DNA of 64,000 nt from Thermohahella caldifontis (lineage in GTDB: Bacteria > Pseudomonadota > Gammaproteobacteria > Pseudomonadales > Oleiphilaceae). Positions within the stretch are counted from its first letter, which is position 1. Each line of letters begins with the position of its first letter. Below the pieces are notes generated by a model. It had not been told where the DNA came from and did no database searches. It saw only the letters and a list, made by a program, of their open reading frames with translations. The stretch spans positions 2,232,001 through 2,296,000 of the forward strand of contig NZ_CP154858.1 of assembly GCF_041153465.1 (NCBI RefSeq), given 5' to 3'. The translations under genes were made by a program, and so were the position numbers. Of the stretch, positions 16,287 through 25,917 are shown one piece after another.

Positions 16287-16565
16287 TGCCCGGCACGGTG
16301 CCGGCTGACACCATGACACACGGGCAGCGGGCTGCGCTGCACCAGGGCAAGCGCTGCCTGACTCTCCGGGCTTGAGAAAAACTCCGTAACCAAAAGACAC
16401 CCCCGGATTCTGGACAGCCTCATCCTGTCGCGCCTATCTTTGATAGCATGGTTGTGGCCGGACCGGTATTGGTCAGGCTGTTTGCGCCCAATCACAGACC
16501 CCATTCAAGCAATGGAGCAGCCGGATCGGGTCCCGGATGTCGAGCGATCATGCCGTGAGCGTGAA

Positions 16566-19208
16566 ATGCGTAGCCCAATGTTGCGTCTGATCCGAAAACT
16601 GGCGGCCGCCATGATCTGGCTGCCTGTTCTGCTGTGGGGTATCCTGCCTTCGCAGGCGGCCACGTTGCAGCTGAACCAGATAAGCAGCCCGGTGGTACTG
16701 GGCGAGGCCCTGGACTATCTGGAAGATCCCGATGGCAGCCTGAGCGTGCTGGACATTCAGCACGATACCCGCCTTGACTGGCAGCACAGCAACGCCCGGG
16801 TGCCCAATCACGGCTACACATCGTCGGCTTACTGGTACCGCCTTCAGGTGGAAAACACCAGCACCATGCAGCAATACCGCCTGCTGGAGGTGGGCTACGC
16901 CCTGCTGGACGAGGTGGACTTCTTCCTGCTTTCGGACGGTCTGATCAGGAACCACTATGAAACCGGCGATCAGCGGCCCTTTGCCAACCGCCCCATCGAG
17001 CACCGCAACTTCATTTTTCCGGTGTCATTGGCACCGGGTCAGCAGGCCACGATTCTGCTCAGGATACGTACCCAAAGCTCACATCAGGTCCCGGTCACGC
17101 TGGCGTCCGAAACCGCCTTCTTTGTAAAGGATCAGGAACGGGTACTGGGTCAGGCGCTCTACTACGGGATGATGCTCGTCATGATCCTGTTCAATCTGTT
17201 CCTGTATGTGTCCCTGCGCGAGCGTGTGTATCTGTACTACATCGCCTTCGTCTTCAGCTTTGCCATGGTGCAGCTCCACATCAGCGGCTTCCCGGCGCAA
17301 TACCTCTGGAAAACCATGCCGGCCATGCAGGATCAGATGCTGCTGTTCTTTGTGCCCTGCATTACGCTCTTCACTTCCCTGTTCACCCGAAACTTTCTCG
17401 ATACGGCAACCCATGCACCTTTCGCGGATCGCTTCTTCCGGGTCATGACATGGCTGTCCTGGCTGGCCATCGGGCTGTCGTTGTTGTTGCCCTACGAGGC
17501 GTCCATCAAGCTTTCACTGGCGATTGTCATTCCCACCTCAACCGCCTGCCTGGTGACCGGGCCCGTACTCTGGGCCAGAGGCCATACCATCGCCCGTTTC
17601 TACAGCATTGCCTGGTTCTGCATCACCCTGGCGGCCCTGGCGCTGGCCTTCAGCAAGTTCGGCTGGATTCCACGGACTTTCCTGACCGAGCATGGCCTGC
17701 AGTTCGGTTCGGCCATGGAGGCAGTGCTGCTGTCCATGGCACTGGCCGACCGGCTCAATGCCGAGCGCGAGCACCGTTTCCGGGTCCAGGCGAGGCTGCT
17801 GGAGGAAAGCCGCCAGCGCGAGAAGGCCGAAAATCGGTTGATGCATGCAGCCCTGCACCACCCTCTGACCGGATTGCCCAACCGAACGTATTTCGAAAAC
17901 TGGTTCGGATCACTTTCACAGAAAGGGTTCACCCCGGGGTCACTGATGCTGGGCATCATTCATCTGCGGCGTTTCCATGAGGTGAACAAGACTCTCGGCC
18001 ACCTGCAGGCCGATGCGCTGCTGATGAAAATCTCGCAAATACTCAACACCCGTGCGGCGAACATGCCGGGCCTGGTTGCACTGGAATCCGACGGGGATCG
18101 TCGCTGGTATCTGTTTGCCCTGGAGGGGGTCAGCTTCGGCATGCTGCTGGACAGCACGCGGGATCCGGAGGTCGTCAAACATTTTGAAACCCTCGCCAGG
18201 CTGGCCGCCGAACCCTTCGAGTTCAATGATCTGAACATTGATGCCGGTGGCGTGGCCGGCCTGAGCGGCTTTGCGGAGGCGGGACAGGATGGTGCCACGC
18301 TCATTCGCCACGCTCAGATCGCGGTGGATGTGGGTGCCAGGGAGAAGGCGCTCGTCACCTGCTACTCGGATGCGCTCAATCCTTACAATGCCCGCCGGCT
18401 GCGACTGGCGGGCGAACTGCGCCGCGCGTTGCAGAACGATCAGCTCAGCCTCTATTTCCAGCCCAAGGTCTGCCTGCGTACGGGTTCCGTCAACAGCCTG
18501 GAGGCCCTGTTGCGCTGGCATCATCCCGAGCTGGGTTTCGTGCCGCCGGACGAGTTCATCCCCATTGCCGAAAAAACAGGGATCATTCACGCGCTGACGG
18601 AGTGGGTGATCCGCAAGGCGGTGGCTACCGTGGCAGAGATGACGGCCCAGGGCCTGCCCTTGTCCGTAGCCGTCAACATTTCACCGGTGAACCTGAAGGA
18701 GCCGGATTTCGTGCAGCGGTTGCAGGCCATTCTGGACAGCCACCAGGTCCCTGCCTGCCTGCTGATTCTGGAAATCACCGAAACCGCCATGATGGCTGAC
18801 CCGGCACGTGCGCTGAGCGTGATGAAGGGTCTGGATGAGATGGGTGTGCGACTTTCCATTGACGACTTCGGTACCGGGTACTCTTCTTTCAGTTACATCC
18901 GTGACCTGCCGGTGCGTGAGGTGAAGATCGACCGGTCCTTCGTGATGAAGCTGGATCAGAACGAGAGTGACAGGGTGATTGTCCGAACCATGATCAACAT
19001 GTGCCATGACCTGGGCTTCGAGGTGGTTGCGGAAGGCGTGGAAAACCGGGCCATCAGCGAGGCTTTGCGCGACATGGGCAGCGACTACCTGCAGGGCTAC
19101 CATTTCAGCCGCCCGCTGCCCTTCAGTCAGCTGGAACAATGGCTCGTTTCACACCGGCAGGTGCTGTCAGAGGATTCGGGCGCGGCGCCCTCATTCAGGG
19201 CAGGCTGA
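16566..19208 (+). CDS. 7TMR-DISM / degenerate GGDEF / EAL cyclic-di-GMP phosphodiesterase
   Basis: About 880 residues. A signal-like start (LAAAMIWLPVLLWGILPSQA) precedes a periplasmic 7TMR-DISMED2-type sensing domain (GYTSSAYWYRLQVEN ... ILLRIRTQS), then seven membrane helices from about residue 200 to 400 (MMLVMILFNLFLYVS and following). The GGDEF domain begins HHPLTGLPNRTYFE, but the GGDEF site is replaced by ESDGDRRWYL, so no cyclase activity is expected. The EAL domain is intact: SLEALLRWHHPELGFVPPDEFI, EITETAMM, DDFGTGYSSFSYI, VKIDRSFV and EGVEN. It should hydrolyse c-di-GMP in response to an external signal. The start is uncertain (16512, 16566 or 16578). Confidence 0.9.
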   Translation: MRSPMLRLIRKLAAAMIWLPVLLWGILPSQAATLQLNQISSPVVLGEALDYLEDPDGSLSVLDIQHDTRLDWQHSNARVPNHGYTSSAYWYRLQVENTSTMQQYRLLEVGYALLDEVDFFLLSDGLIRNHYETGDQRPFANRPIEHRNFIFPVSLAPGQQATILLRIRTQSSHQVPVTLASETAFFVKDQERVLGQALYYGMMLVMILFNLFLYVSLRERVYLYYIAFVFSFAMVQLHISGFPAQYLWKTMPAMQDQMLLFFVPCITLFTSLFTRNFLDTATHAPFADRFFRVMTWLSWLAIGLSLLLPYEASIKLSLAIVIPTSTACLVTGPVLWARGHTIARFYSIAWFCITLAALALAFSKFGWIPRTFLTEHGLQFGSAMEAVLLSMALADRLNAEREHRFRVQARLLEESRQREKAENRLMHAALHHPLTGLPNRTYFENWFGSLSQKGFTPGSLMLGIIHLRRFHEVNKTLGHLQADALLMKISQILNTRAANMPGLVALESDGDRRWYLFALEGVSFGMLLDSTRDPEVVKHFETLARLAAEPFEFNDLNIDAGGVAGLSGFAEAGQDGATLIRHAQIAVDVGAREKALVTCYSDALNPYNARRLRLAGELRRALQNDQLSLYFQPKVCLRTGSVNSLEALLRWHHPELGFVPPDEFIPIAEKTGIIHALTEWVIRKAVATVAEMTAQGLPLSVAVNISPVNLKEPDFVQRLQAILDSHQVPACLLILEITETAMMADPARALSVMKGLDEMGVRLSIDDFGTGYSSFSYIRDLPVREVKIDRSFVMKLDQNESDRVIVRTMINMCHDLGFEVVAEGVENRAISEALRDMGSDYLQGYHFSRPLPFSQLEQWLVSHRQVLSEDSGAAPSFRAG

Positions 19209-19243
19209 ATTGTGCTGCCGGCACAAGATCCGGCCTCCGTGCC

Positions 19244-20983
19244 TCACCCCGCCGGCAGATAGGTGCCGTAACCGTGCTCATGTCCCAGCGCCGGCAGGGG
19301 TTCACCGTTTTCCACCGCCGGCCTGCCGTGAATGAACACATGCCGGATCACGCCGGGATTGCGGTTGACCAGGCGCTTGAGTCCGAAATTTTCCATCTCT
19401 GCCCAGTGGACCGCTTCCAGATCCTGATCGAGCCCGTTCGGGTCCAGCACCACCACATCAGCCCGGTCGCCTTCGCGGATATGCCCCGCATCCACACCGA
19501 ACCAGTCTGCCTGATCACCGGTGATGCGGTGGATTGCCGCTTCCGGGGTCATGAAGGGATGGCCCTCGTCCATCGCTTCCTTCACCAGCCTGAGCAGTCG
19601 CAGGGGCAGGTTGTAGAAAGCCATGTTGCGGATATGGGCACCGGCATCACTGAAGGTGATCAGCGCCTTCGGGTCCTTCACCAGACGCCTGAGTACCGGC
19701 TTGCGGTGATTGCCGATGGTGGTCACCCAGCGCAGCCGCTGCCCGAACTCCACCACCAGATCCAGAAACAGGTCCACCACATGAATGCCGCGCTCCCGGG
19801 CCACGTCATCGAAGTTGCGTCCCACGAGCGAGGTGTCGGGACAGTCGATGATCAGGGCATCACCAAAATCCCGTTGCCAGACGCGCGGGCTGAGCTTTTC
19901 ACCATAAAAGCGGCGGAACTCGCGGCGATAGGCTTCGTCTTTGAGCAGGGCATTGCGGGCCACCTGATCGCGCAGGTCCAGGGCCATTTCCCCGGCCCCG
20001 AATTCCTCGAAAAAGACCACGTCAATGCCGTCTGCATAGACGGTAAACGGAGTGGGCAGTACCTGCCAGCGGAAGTCGCCGCCCAGCAGGTTGGCCAGTT
20101 TGGAGGTCAGCCGCGACAAGTTGGTGAGGTAGGCACTGCCCTTGAGGTCCATCTGACTGATCAGCGTGGTTTTCAGGGCTCGCCGTCCTATTCCCAGACA
20201 TTCCCGCACGTACTGCAACACCTGCAGGGGCTGTGCTGCATTGGGCGCACCCTGATGCACCCGGCCATAATCACGCACCAGCCGGTTCAGCCGGGTTACT
20301 TCCGACCAGCGGGCATAGGTGCTGGGCAGGCTCCGTGACCAGGCCCGGTCACCGTCCACCTTGTCCCATTTCAGGCACATGGTGGAGAGCCCCAGGAAAC
20401 CGGCGTCCAGTGCCTCACGGAGGAGGGCTTCCATGCGCTTGAGTTCGGCTTCGCCGGGTATTTCCGCCCGGTCCGTGGCCCGCTCCAGGCCCATGACCGA
20501 GGTGCGCAGGTCACTGTGCCCGAGAAAGCTGATCACGTTGGGCCCCAGGGGCAGTGTATTCACATGATCGATCCATTCCGTGGGGGAAGACCACGTCTTG
20601 TTGGCCTGCAGAATGGGCAGCACCCGGTCACGGGGCACGGTTTCCACGCGGGTGAAAATGTCCGAGGCGTCCTCCGCCTCACTGCACACCATGCTCAGCG
20701 AGCAGCTCCCCACCAGGATGGTGGTCACGCCATGGCGTACGGACTCGGAGAGACCCGGACTGACAAGCAGCTCCGCATCATAGTGGGTATGCGTGTCCAG
20801 AAATCCGGGGGTGACCCAGCAGCCGCGGGCGTCGATCACACGACCGGCCTGTTCATGGGGAATGGGCGTGTCCGTGACCCGGGCGATCCGGCCGTCGCGG
20901 ATGGCCAGGTGGCGGATGGCGGACGGACCGCCGGTACCGTCGAAATAACGTCCGTTTTCGATGAGGATGTCGTAAGCCGTCAT
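19244..20983 (-). CDS. N-acyl-D-amino-acid deacylase-like amidohydrolase
   Basis: A 579-residue member of the amidohydrolase superfamily. The metal-binding motif GFLDTHTHYD sits near residue 60, and further ligands are likely in FLGHSDLRTSVMG and in ITFSDAGAHIRNMAFY. The start YDILIENGRYFDGTGG and the C-terminal GDRADVVVLDPN and GRPAVENGEP are typical of D-aminoacylase/dihydroorotase-like enzymes. Such enzymes release free D-amino acids from N-acyl derivatives, but several uncharacterised subgroups exist, so the substrate is not certain. It stands alone, convergent with the EAL gene. AGGGAACC precedes the ATG. Confidence 0.82.
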   Translation of the reverse strand: MTAYDILIENGRYFDGTGGPSAIRHLAIRDGRIARVTDTPIPHEQAGRVIDARGCWVTPGFLDTHTHYDAELLVSPGLSESVRHGVTTILVGSCSLSMVCSEAEDASDIFTRVETVPRDRVLPILQANKTWSSPTEWIDHVNTLPLGPNVISFLGHSDLRTSVMGLERATDRAEIPGEAELKRMEALLREALDAGFLGLSTMCLKWDKVDGDRAWSRSLPSTYARWSEVTRLNRLVRDYGRVHQGAPNAAQPLQVLQYVRECLGIGRRALKTTLISQMDLKGSAYLTNLSRLTSKLANLLGGDFRWQVLPTPFTVYADGIDVVFFEEFGAGEMALDLRDQVARNALLKDEAYRREFRRFYGEKLSPRVWQRDFGDALIIDCPDTSLVGRNFDDVARERGIHVVDLFLDLVVEFGQRLRWVTTIGNHRKPVLRRLVKDPKALITFSDAGAHIRNMAFYNLPLRLLRLVKEAMDEGHPFMTPEAAIHRITGDQADWFGVDAGHIREGDRADVVVLDPNGLDQDLEAVHWAEMENFGLKRLVNRNPGVIRHVFIHGRPAVENGEPLPALGHEHGYGTYLPAG

Positions 20984-21100
20984 GTCCGGTTCCCTGTTAT
21001 GGTTATTGTCCGGGAAAGGTTTGCCTTACCGTAACAAGTGCCCGGATGGCGGACTTGCGAATGAACGTCATCCGTTGGTGAATGGACGCCAGGCACGCAA

Positions 21101-21123
21101 AAGCCGCGCGGGTGCGCGGCTTT
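21101..21123 (-). terminator. Rho-independent terminator for the isocitrate dehydrogenase gene
   Basis: Read on the minus strand, AAGCCGCGC and GCGCGGCTT pair around a short loop and are followed by TTTTGCG. It lies 55 bases downstream of the stop codon of the isocitrate dehydrogenase gene. The rest of 20984-21176 shows nothing else. Confidence 0.8.
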
Positions 21124-21176
21124 CGGTTGGCAGAAGCAGTACCGGGCGAGGCGCACTGCCCCGCCCCGGCCGATGG

Positions 21177-23411
21177 TCAGGCCATGGCTTCTTCGAGAAT
21201 GCGGTTGAAGGTGGCGCTCGGGCGCATGACCTTCACCAGCGAATCCCAGGACGGGTGATAGTAGCCATCCAGATCGGCCGGGTGACCCTGAATCACGCTC
21301 ATTTCCTCGAGAATCTTCTCGCGGTTGGTTTCCAGCCTGTCGGCCAGCGCAGCGAACCGCTTCGCCAGGGCTGGCTCCTCGGTGTGCTTCGCCACTTCCT
21401 GGGCCCAGTAGAGCGCCAGCCAGAAATGACTGCCCCGGTTGTCCAGCTCGCCGGTCTTGCGGGACGGCGCCTTGTTTTCTTCCAGCATGCGCTCCACGGC
21501 GCGATCCAGTGCATCACCGAGCACGCCCGCTTCCTTGATGCCGTGCTTGCGGGCCATGTCTTCCAGTGCCACGGTCAATGCCAGAAACTCACCCAGAGAA
21601 TCCCAGCGCAGGTGGTTTTCTTCCTGAACCTGCTGAACGTGACGCGGTGCGGAACCGCCGGCACCGGTTTCATACATGCAGCCGCCCTTGAGCATCGGCA
21701 CGATGGACAGCATCTTGGCAGAAGTGCCCAGCTCGATGATCGGGAACAGGTCGGTCAGGTAGTCGCGCAGGATGTTGCCGGTCACGGAGATGGTGTCCTT
21801 GCCGCGGATCATGCGCTCCAGGGTGTAACGCATGGCGAACTCGTAGTTCATGATGCGGATGTCCAGGCCTTCGGTATCGTGATCCTTCAGATAACGCTCC
21901 ACCTTGGCGATCAGGTTGCGGTCGTGGGCACGTTCATCGTCCAGCCAGAAGACTGCAGGCATACCGGACAGGCGTGACCGGGTCACCGCCAGCTTCACCC
22001 AGTCCTGAACCGCGTCATCCTTGGTCTGGCAGGCACGCCAGATATCGCCCTTCTCCACGTCATGCTGCATCAGCACCTCGCCGGTATCGGCGCGCACCAC
22101 GCGCATGATGCCGTCTGCCTGCATTTCCCAGGTCTTGTCGTTGGAACCGTATTCCTCGGCCTTGCGGGCCATCAGGCCCACGTTGGGCACGGTGCCGATT
22201 TTGGTCGGATCAAAGGCGCCATGGGTCTTGCAGAAGTTGATGATCTCCTGATAGATACGGGCATAGGTCCGCTCCGGCATCACCGCCTTCACATCCTTCG
22301 GCTTGCCGTCCTTGCCCCACATCTTGCCACCGTTGCGGATCATGGCCGGCATGGAAGCGTCCACAATCACGTCGCTGGGCACGTGCAGGTTGGTGATCCG
22401 CTTGACGGAGTCCACCATGGCCAGGTCCGGACGGTGCTCGTACACCGCGTGCAGGTCTTCGAGCAGCTCTTCCAGCTTGGAGTACGGCAGCGACTTGATC
22501 TTGGTGTACACGTCGCTGATACCGTTATTCGGGTTGACGCCCAGCTCCCTGAACAGTTCACCGTGCTTGTCGAACACGTCCTTGTAAAAAACGGTCACGG
22601 CATGGCCGAACACGATGGGATGGGAAATCTTCATCATGGTCGCCTTGACGTGCAGGGACCACATGACGCCTGTCTTCTTGCAGTCTTCCAGCGTCTCCTC
22701 GAAGAACGCACGCAGCTTCTTCACGCTCATGCGCATGCTGTCGAGAATTTCGCCGGGCTCCAGGCTCAGGGTTTTCTTGACTTCCACTTCACCGGCCTGG
22801 TTGACGAACTCCAGTCGCACATCGGTAGCGTCTTCCACCGTCACGGACTGCTCGCTGGAGAAGAAGTCACCGTCGCGCATCCAGTCCGCATGCGTCTGGG
22901 AGGCCTTGCTCCAGTAACCCATGCTGTGCGGATACTTGCGGGCATAGTTCTTGACGGCCTTGGGTGCACGACGGTCAGAGTTGCCCTCGCGCAGCACCGG
23001 GTTGACGGCACTACCAAGAATCTTGCTGTAGCGGTCGTGAATTTCCTGCTCTTTTTCGTTGGCCGGGTTTTCGGGGTAATCCGGAACCTTGTAGCCCTGA
23101 GACTGAAGTTCCTTGATGCAGGCCTTGAGCTGGGGGACAGACGCGCTGATATTGGGGAGCTTGATGATATTGGCACCGGGGTCCTGAGTCAGCTTGCCCA
23201 GGAAGGCCAGGCCGTCTTCCACCTGCTGACCTTCTTCCAGATAGTCCGGGAAGGCTGACAGAATGCGTCCTGCCAGAGAAATGTCCGTCACCTTGACTTC
23301 AATGCCGGCGGCATTGGTAAAGGTCTGAATCACCGGCAGCAGCGACACGGTCGCCAGCATGGGTGCTTCGTCAGTAAAGGTATAGTAAATGGTATTCTTG
23401 TGGTCGCTCAT
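21177..23411 (-). CDS. icd: NADP-dependent isocitrate dehydrogenase, monomeric type
   Basis: A 744-residue enzyme of the monomeric IDH family, which converts isocitrate and NADP+ to 2-oxoglutarate, CO2 and NADPH in the TCA cycle. Family landmarks include the start IYYTFTDEAPMLATVSLLPVIQTF, the stretch LREGNSDRRAPKAVKNYARKYPHSMG with the substrate-binding serine and arginines, YKDVFDKHGELF, and SVTGNILRDYLTDLFPIIELGTSAKMLSIVPM. Length is normal for the family (about 740). GGGGAGGATTC precedes the ATG, and a terminator follows. It is a single-gene unit. Confidence 0.96.
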   Translation of the reverse strand: MSDHKNTIYYTFTDEAPMLATVSLLPVIQTFTNAAGIEVKVTDISLAGRILSAFPDYLEEGQQVEDGLAFLGKLTQDPGANIIKLPNISASVPQLKACIKELQSQGYKVPDYPENPANEKEQEIHDRYSKILGSAVNPVLREGNSDRRAPKAVKNYARKYPHSMGYWSKASQTHADWMRDGDFFSSEQSVTVEDATDVRLEFVNQAGEVEVKKTLSLEPGEILDSMRMSVKKLRAFFEETLEDCKKTGVMWSLHVKATMMKISHPIVFGHAVTVFYKDVFDKHGELFRELGVNPNNGISDVYTKIKSLPYSKLEELLEDLHAVYEHRPDLAMVDSVKRITNLHVPSDVIVDASMPAMIRNGGKMWGKDGKPKDVKAVMPERTYARIYQEIINFCKTHGAFDPTKIGTVPNVGLMARKAEEYGSNDKTWEMQADGIMRVVRADTGEVLMQHDVEKGDIWRACQTKDDAVQDWVKLAVTRSRLSGMPAVFWLDDERAHDRNLIAKVERYLKDHDTEGLDIRIMNYEFAMRYTLERMIRGKDTISVTGNILRDYLTDLFPIIELGTSAKMLSIVPMLKGGCMYETGAGGSAPRHVQQVQEENHLRWDSLGEFLALTVALEDMARKHGIKEAGVLGDALDRAVERMLEENKAPSRKTGELDNRGSHFWLALYWAQEVAKHTEEPALAKRFAALADRLETNREKILEEMSVIQGHPADLDGYYHPSWDSLVKVMRPSATFNRILEEAMA

Positions 23412-23531
23412 GAATCCTCCCCGGATACACTGGCCGTTTTCTGTAAAAAATTTTCAGCACGTAATTTTAAGCCTTTTCCGGAAAAAACCCCAGCAAAGTG
23501 ACGGCTTATTGCGATAATTTACTACTAAAGG

Positions 23532-24149
23532 CTAGCCATTGACCGCGATCCCCTGATACATGAAGCCATGCGTGCGGGGCACACCGGACAGGTAGAAGCG
23601 GCTTTCCTGACGAATGTCAAAACCATTGCGGGTGAGCAGTCCGGTGATATCCCGGTTCAGGTGACAGCCATCCGCCAGGCACTTCTGAACCGGTGTCAGA
23701 CGATGCTGCCAGCGCACCACTCCCGGCGAATCCGCCAGTCCGTGCTCCACAAACAGGACCCGGCCTCCGGGCTTCAGTACCCGCCGAAACTCCTGAAGGG
23801 CCCGGTCCGCATCCTGAATGGAGCACAGAGTCCAGGTGAGCACCAGCGTATCGAACTGATGGTCTTCCATGGGCAGGGACTGGCCGTCCACGATTTCGAT
23901 CTCCACGGGTACCGGTGCCTGACTGAGCCGGTGGCGAGCTCGCTCCACCACTCCCGGATTGACGTCGATTGCCGTGACCTGTTGCACCGTACGCGGATAC
24001 CAGGGAAAGTTGAGACCCGTTCCGACGCCCACTTCCAGCACACGGCCCTCTGCCGCCGCTAGTGTGGCCTGTCTCAGGGAAGCAAGCGATGGCAGGCTCA
24101 TGGCCTTGTCCAGAATCCAGGGAAAAACATGTGTGCGGTACCAGCTCAT
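23532..24149 (-). CDS. Class I SAM-dependent methyltransferase
   Basis: About 205 residues. The start at 24149 is supported by GGAGG eight bases upstream; the frame extends to 24224 without one. Motif I is VLEVGVGTGLNFPWYP, motif II covers VTAIDVNPG, and the post-motif LPMEDHQFDTLVLTWTLCSIQDADRALQEFRRVLKPGGRVLFVEHG matches the ubiquinone/menaquinone-methyltransferase-like (Methyltransf_11) fold. The C-terminus (GFDIRQESRFYLSGVPRTHGFMYQGIA) is typical of small-molecule methyltransferases, some of which act on metalloids. A metal-type dyad lies about 80 bases upstream (24232-24252) with its better -35/-10 geometry toward this gene. The substrate is not known. Confidence 0.8.
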   Translation of the reverse strand: MSWYRTHVFPWILDKAMSLPSLASLRQATLAAAEGRVLEVGVGTGLNFPWYPRTVQQVTAIDVNPGVVERARHRLSQAPVPVEIEIVDGQSLPMEDHQFDTLVLTWTLCSIQDADRALQEFRRVLKPGGRVLFVEHGLADSPGVVRWQHRLTPVQKCLADGCHLNRDITGLLTRNGFDIRQESRFYLSGVPRTHGFMYQGIAVNG

Positions 24150-24231
24150 GCCTGCGGCCTCCGGTATGTTCTCAGTTGATATGGTCTCAGAATACACCTG
24201 CACACATTTCCCCGGCATGAACAATCTTTAA

Positions 24232-24252
24232 ACCTGTGTCGTGCACACAGGT
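24232..24252 (-). promoter_or_regulatory. MerR-type metal-responsive dyad (site A)
   Basis: A perfect inverted repeat, ACCTGTGT-N5-ACACAGGT, matching the dyads at 26923-26943 and 35774-35794. On the minus strand a weak -35 (CCGACC) and a -10-like AAAGAT flank it at a 20-bp spacing, so it most likely serves the methyltransferase gene, although the ccdA gene begins 76 bases away on the other side. Confidence 0.6.
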
Positions 24253-24327
24253 CGGGGGACAACCCGCAACCGCCTCCCTTATACTGTGTCCTGCACGTTG
24301 GCTTTCTGCGCTCATACGGAGTACGGC

Positions 24328-25047
24328 ATGACCGAATCCCTGACCTTTTTTACGGCTTTCATGGGCGGACTGGTGTCCTTTCTCTCACCCTGTGTCCTGC
24401 CGCTCATGCCCGGCTACATGAGCTGGATGGCCGGCCACCAGCACCGCGAAGGCGAATCGGCCCAGACCCGTCGATTTCTGGCGGCCTGTCTGTTCGTGCT
24501 CGGTTTCTCGACCGTGTTCATTGCCATGGGTGCCGGTTTTTCCATGCTGGGCAGCTGGCTTCAGCAGCACAAGGCCGATCTCGCCGTGGGCGGTGGCATT
24601 CTGATCTTCCTCTTTGGCCTGATGATGACGGGCTGGCTGAAAATCGGCTGGCTGATGCGGGATCACCGCTTTCACCCGCAGCACCTTTCGGACCATCCGC
24701 TTTCGGCCTACCTGCTGGGCCTGTCCTTTGCGTTCGGCTGGACGCCCTGCATCGGTCCGGTACTGGGTGCGATTCTGACTGTCAGTACCGTGTCGGCCAC
24801 CGCGATGCAGGGTACCGTGCTGCTGAGCGTCTATTCACTGGGGCTGGCAGTCCCCTTCCTGCTGCTGGCCTGGTTCTTCGAACCCCTGCGCAACCGCATG
24901 AAACGGTTTTACAGCGCCGGCGCGCGTCTCTATCAGATTTCAGGCGTGCTGATGATGCTGATGGGGATTGCACTGGCGACCGGCTGGATTACGCGTCTGG
25001 GCACCTGGCTGCTGGAGACATTTCCCGTTTTCACCCGCATCGGCTGA
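24328..25047 (+). CDS. ccdA: CcdA-like cytochrome c biogenesis / thiol-disulfide membrane protein
   Basis: A 239-residue integral membrane protein with six helices. The start at 24328 has CGGAG seven bases upstream. The paired cysteines that carry electrons across the membrane are visible in FLSPCVLPLMPGY (helix 1) and FGWTPCIGPVLGAI (helix 4), the hallmark of CcdA/DsbD-beta. It passes reducing power from cytoplasmic thioredoxin to periplasmic thiol proteins, for cytochrome c maturation or copper handling. The convergent neighbour is a periplasmic DsbA-like protein, and several c-type cytochrome genes lie downstream in the block. Confidence 0.9.
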   Translation: MTESLTFFTAFMGGLVSFLSPCVLPLMPGYMSWMAGHQHREGESAQTRRFLAACLFVLGFSTVFIAMGAGFSMLGSWLQQHKADLAVGGGILIFLFGLMMTGWLKIGWLMRDHRFHPQHLSDHPLSAYLLGLSFAFGWTPCIGPVLGAILTVSTVSATAMQGTVLLSVYSLGLAVPFLLLAWFFEPLRNRMKRFYSAGARLYQISGVLMMLMGIALATGWITRLGTWLLETFPVFTRIG

Positions 25048-25059
25048 ACCCTGCGGAGA

Positions 25060-25080
25060 GCCGGCACATCGGGTGCCGGC
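25060..25080. terminator. Hairpin between the convergent ccdA and dsbA-like genes
   Basis: GCCGGCAC and GTGCCGGC form an eight-base stem around ATCGG. There is no clear T-run, so it may act as a weak bidirectional terminator. Confidence 0.45.
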
Positions 25081-25089
25081 ATGTCTGCA

Positions 25090-25884
25090 TCACTGAACCC
25101 GTGATTTCAGCGCATCGAGTGCGCGCTCGAGCTGGTCCAGGGGTTGCGCTCCGGGAACAGCAATCACCTGCCCCGTGGCATTGTGACGCAGGAAGTTGCC
25201 GGGGGTTCCCGTCACACCGGCCGCGTTGCCATTCTCAAGTTCCGATGCGATCCGGGGCCGGAAGCGACCACTTTTCACACAGTCATCAAACTGGCTTCCG
25301 TCCACACCCCGTTCAGTGGCCAGTTGTCTGAGCGAGACACCCGGTCGCAGTCCCTTGCCGTTGGATTGCGTATTTTCGAAGATGGCGTCGATGTAGGACC
25401 AGTACACATCATTGCCTGCCAGGGCCGCCACGCACTCGGCGGCTTCTGCCTCACGCTGCGCCCAGGGGTTGTGGAAGTCCAGCGGAAAGTTGCGGTAAAC
25501 CCAGTTGACCTCCGGGTTGCGCTCAATGAATGTCCGGGCCGTTCCGTGAAACCGCTTGCAGTAGGGGCACTCGAAATCCGAGTACTCGATCAGCGAGAAG
25601 GGCGCATCCACCTTGCCCCGGACATGATCTTTCTCCGGGTTCACGGCTGCCACACGTTCCGCTGCACCATTCTTGCGTGCGTCGGCCTCCTTGCGCTGCT
25701 TGTCGATGAATTTCAGGATGCCCTCTTCCACACGCTTGTCGAATGCCGGGCTGTTGACATATGCCTCGATGGCTTTCTGTATGCGGGCATCCACGTCCTG
25801 CTCTGTCAGTGCCCGGGCACTATGAACACCGAGCCCGAGCAGCATCAGACCGGCCAGCGCCAGTCTCCATATCCGAGTCATCAT
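25090..25884 (-). CDS. Periplasmic DsbA/DsbG-like thioredoxin-fold protein
   Basis: About 264 residues. The start at 25884 follows GAAGGTAAGC. A signal peptide (LALAGLMLLGLGVHSARA) is followed by a helical segment of about 60 residues and then a DsbA-type thioredoxin fold: SLIEYSDFECPYCKRFHGTA carries the redox pair CPYC (about residues 106-109), and GVTGTPGNFL has the cis-proline. Two further cysteines (AAECVAAL and DDCVKSG) could form a structural disulfide. It probably oxidises or isomerises periplasmic thiols, with the adjacent CcdA as electron partner. CPYC favours an oxidase/isomerase type; the exact activity is not determined. Confidence 0.85.
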   Translation of the reverse strand: MMTRIWRLALAGLMLLGLGVHSARALTEQDVDARIQKAIEAYVNSPAFDKRVEEGILKFIDKQRKEADARKNGAAERVAAVNPEKDHVRGKVDAPFSLIEYSDFECPYCKRFHGTARTFIERNPEVNWVYRNFPLDFHNPWAQREAEAAECVAALAGNDVYWSYIDAIFENTQSNGKGLRPGVSLRQLATERGVDGSQFDDCVKSGRFRPRIASELENGNAAGVTGTPGNFLRHNATGQVIAVPGAQPLDQLERALDALKSRVQ

Positions 25885-25917
25885 GCTTACCTTCACTATC
25901 CTTCCGTTTATTTCTGT

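Noticed and set aside
19139..20338. Open frame of 399 codons on the plus strand opposite the amidohydrolase gene
   Set aside because: The opposite strand encodes a clear amidohydrolase with metal motifs; this frame has no domain.
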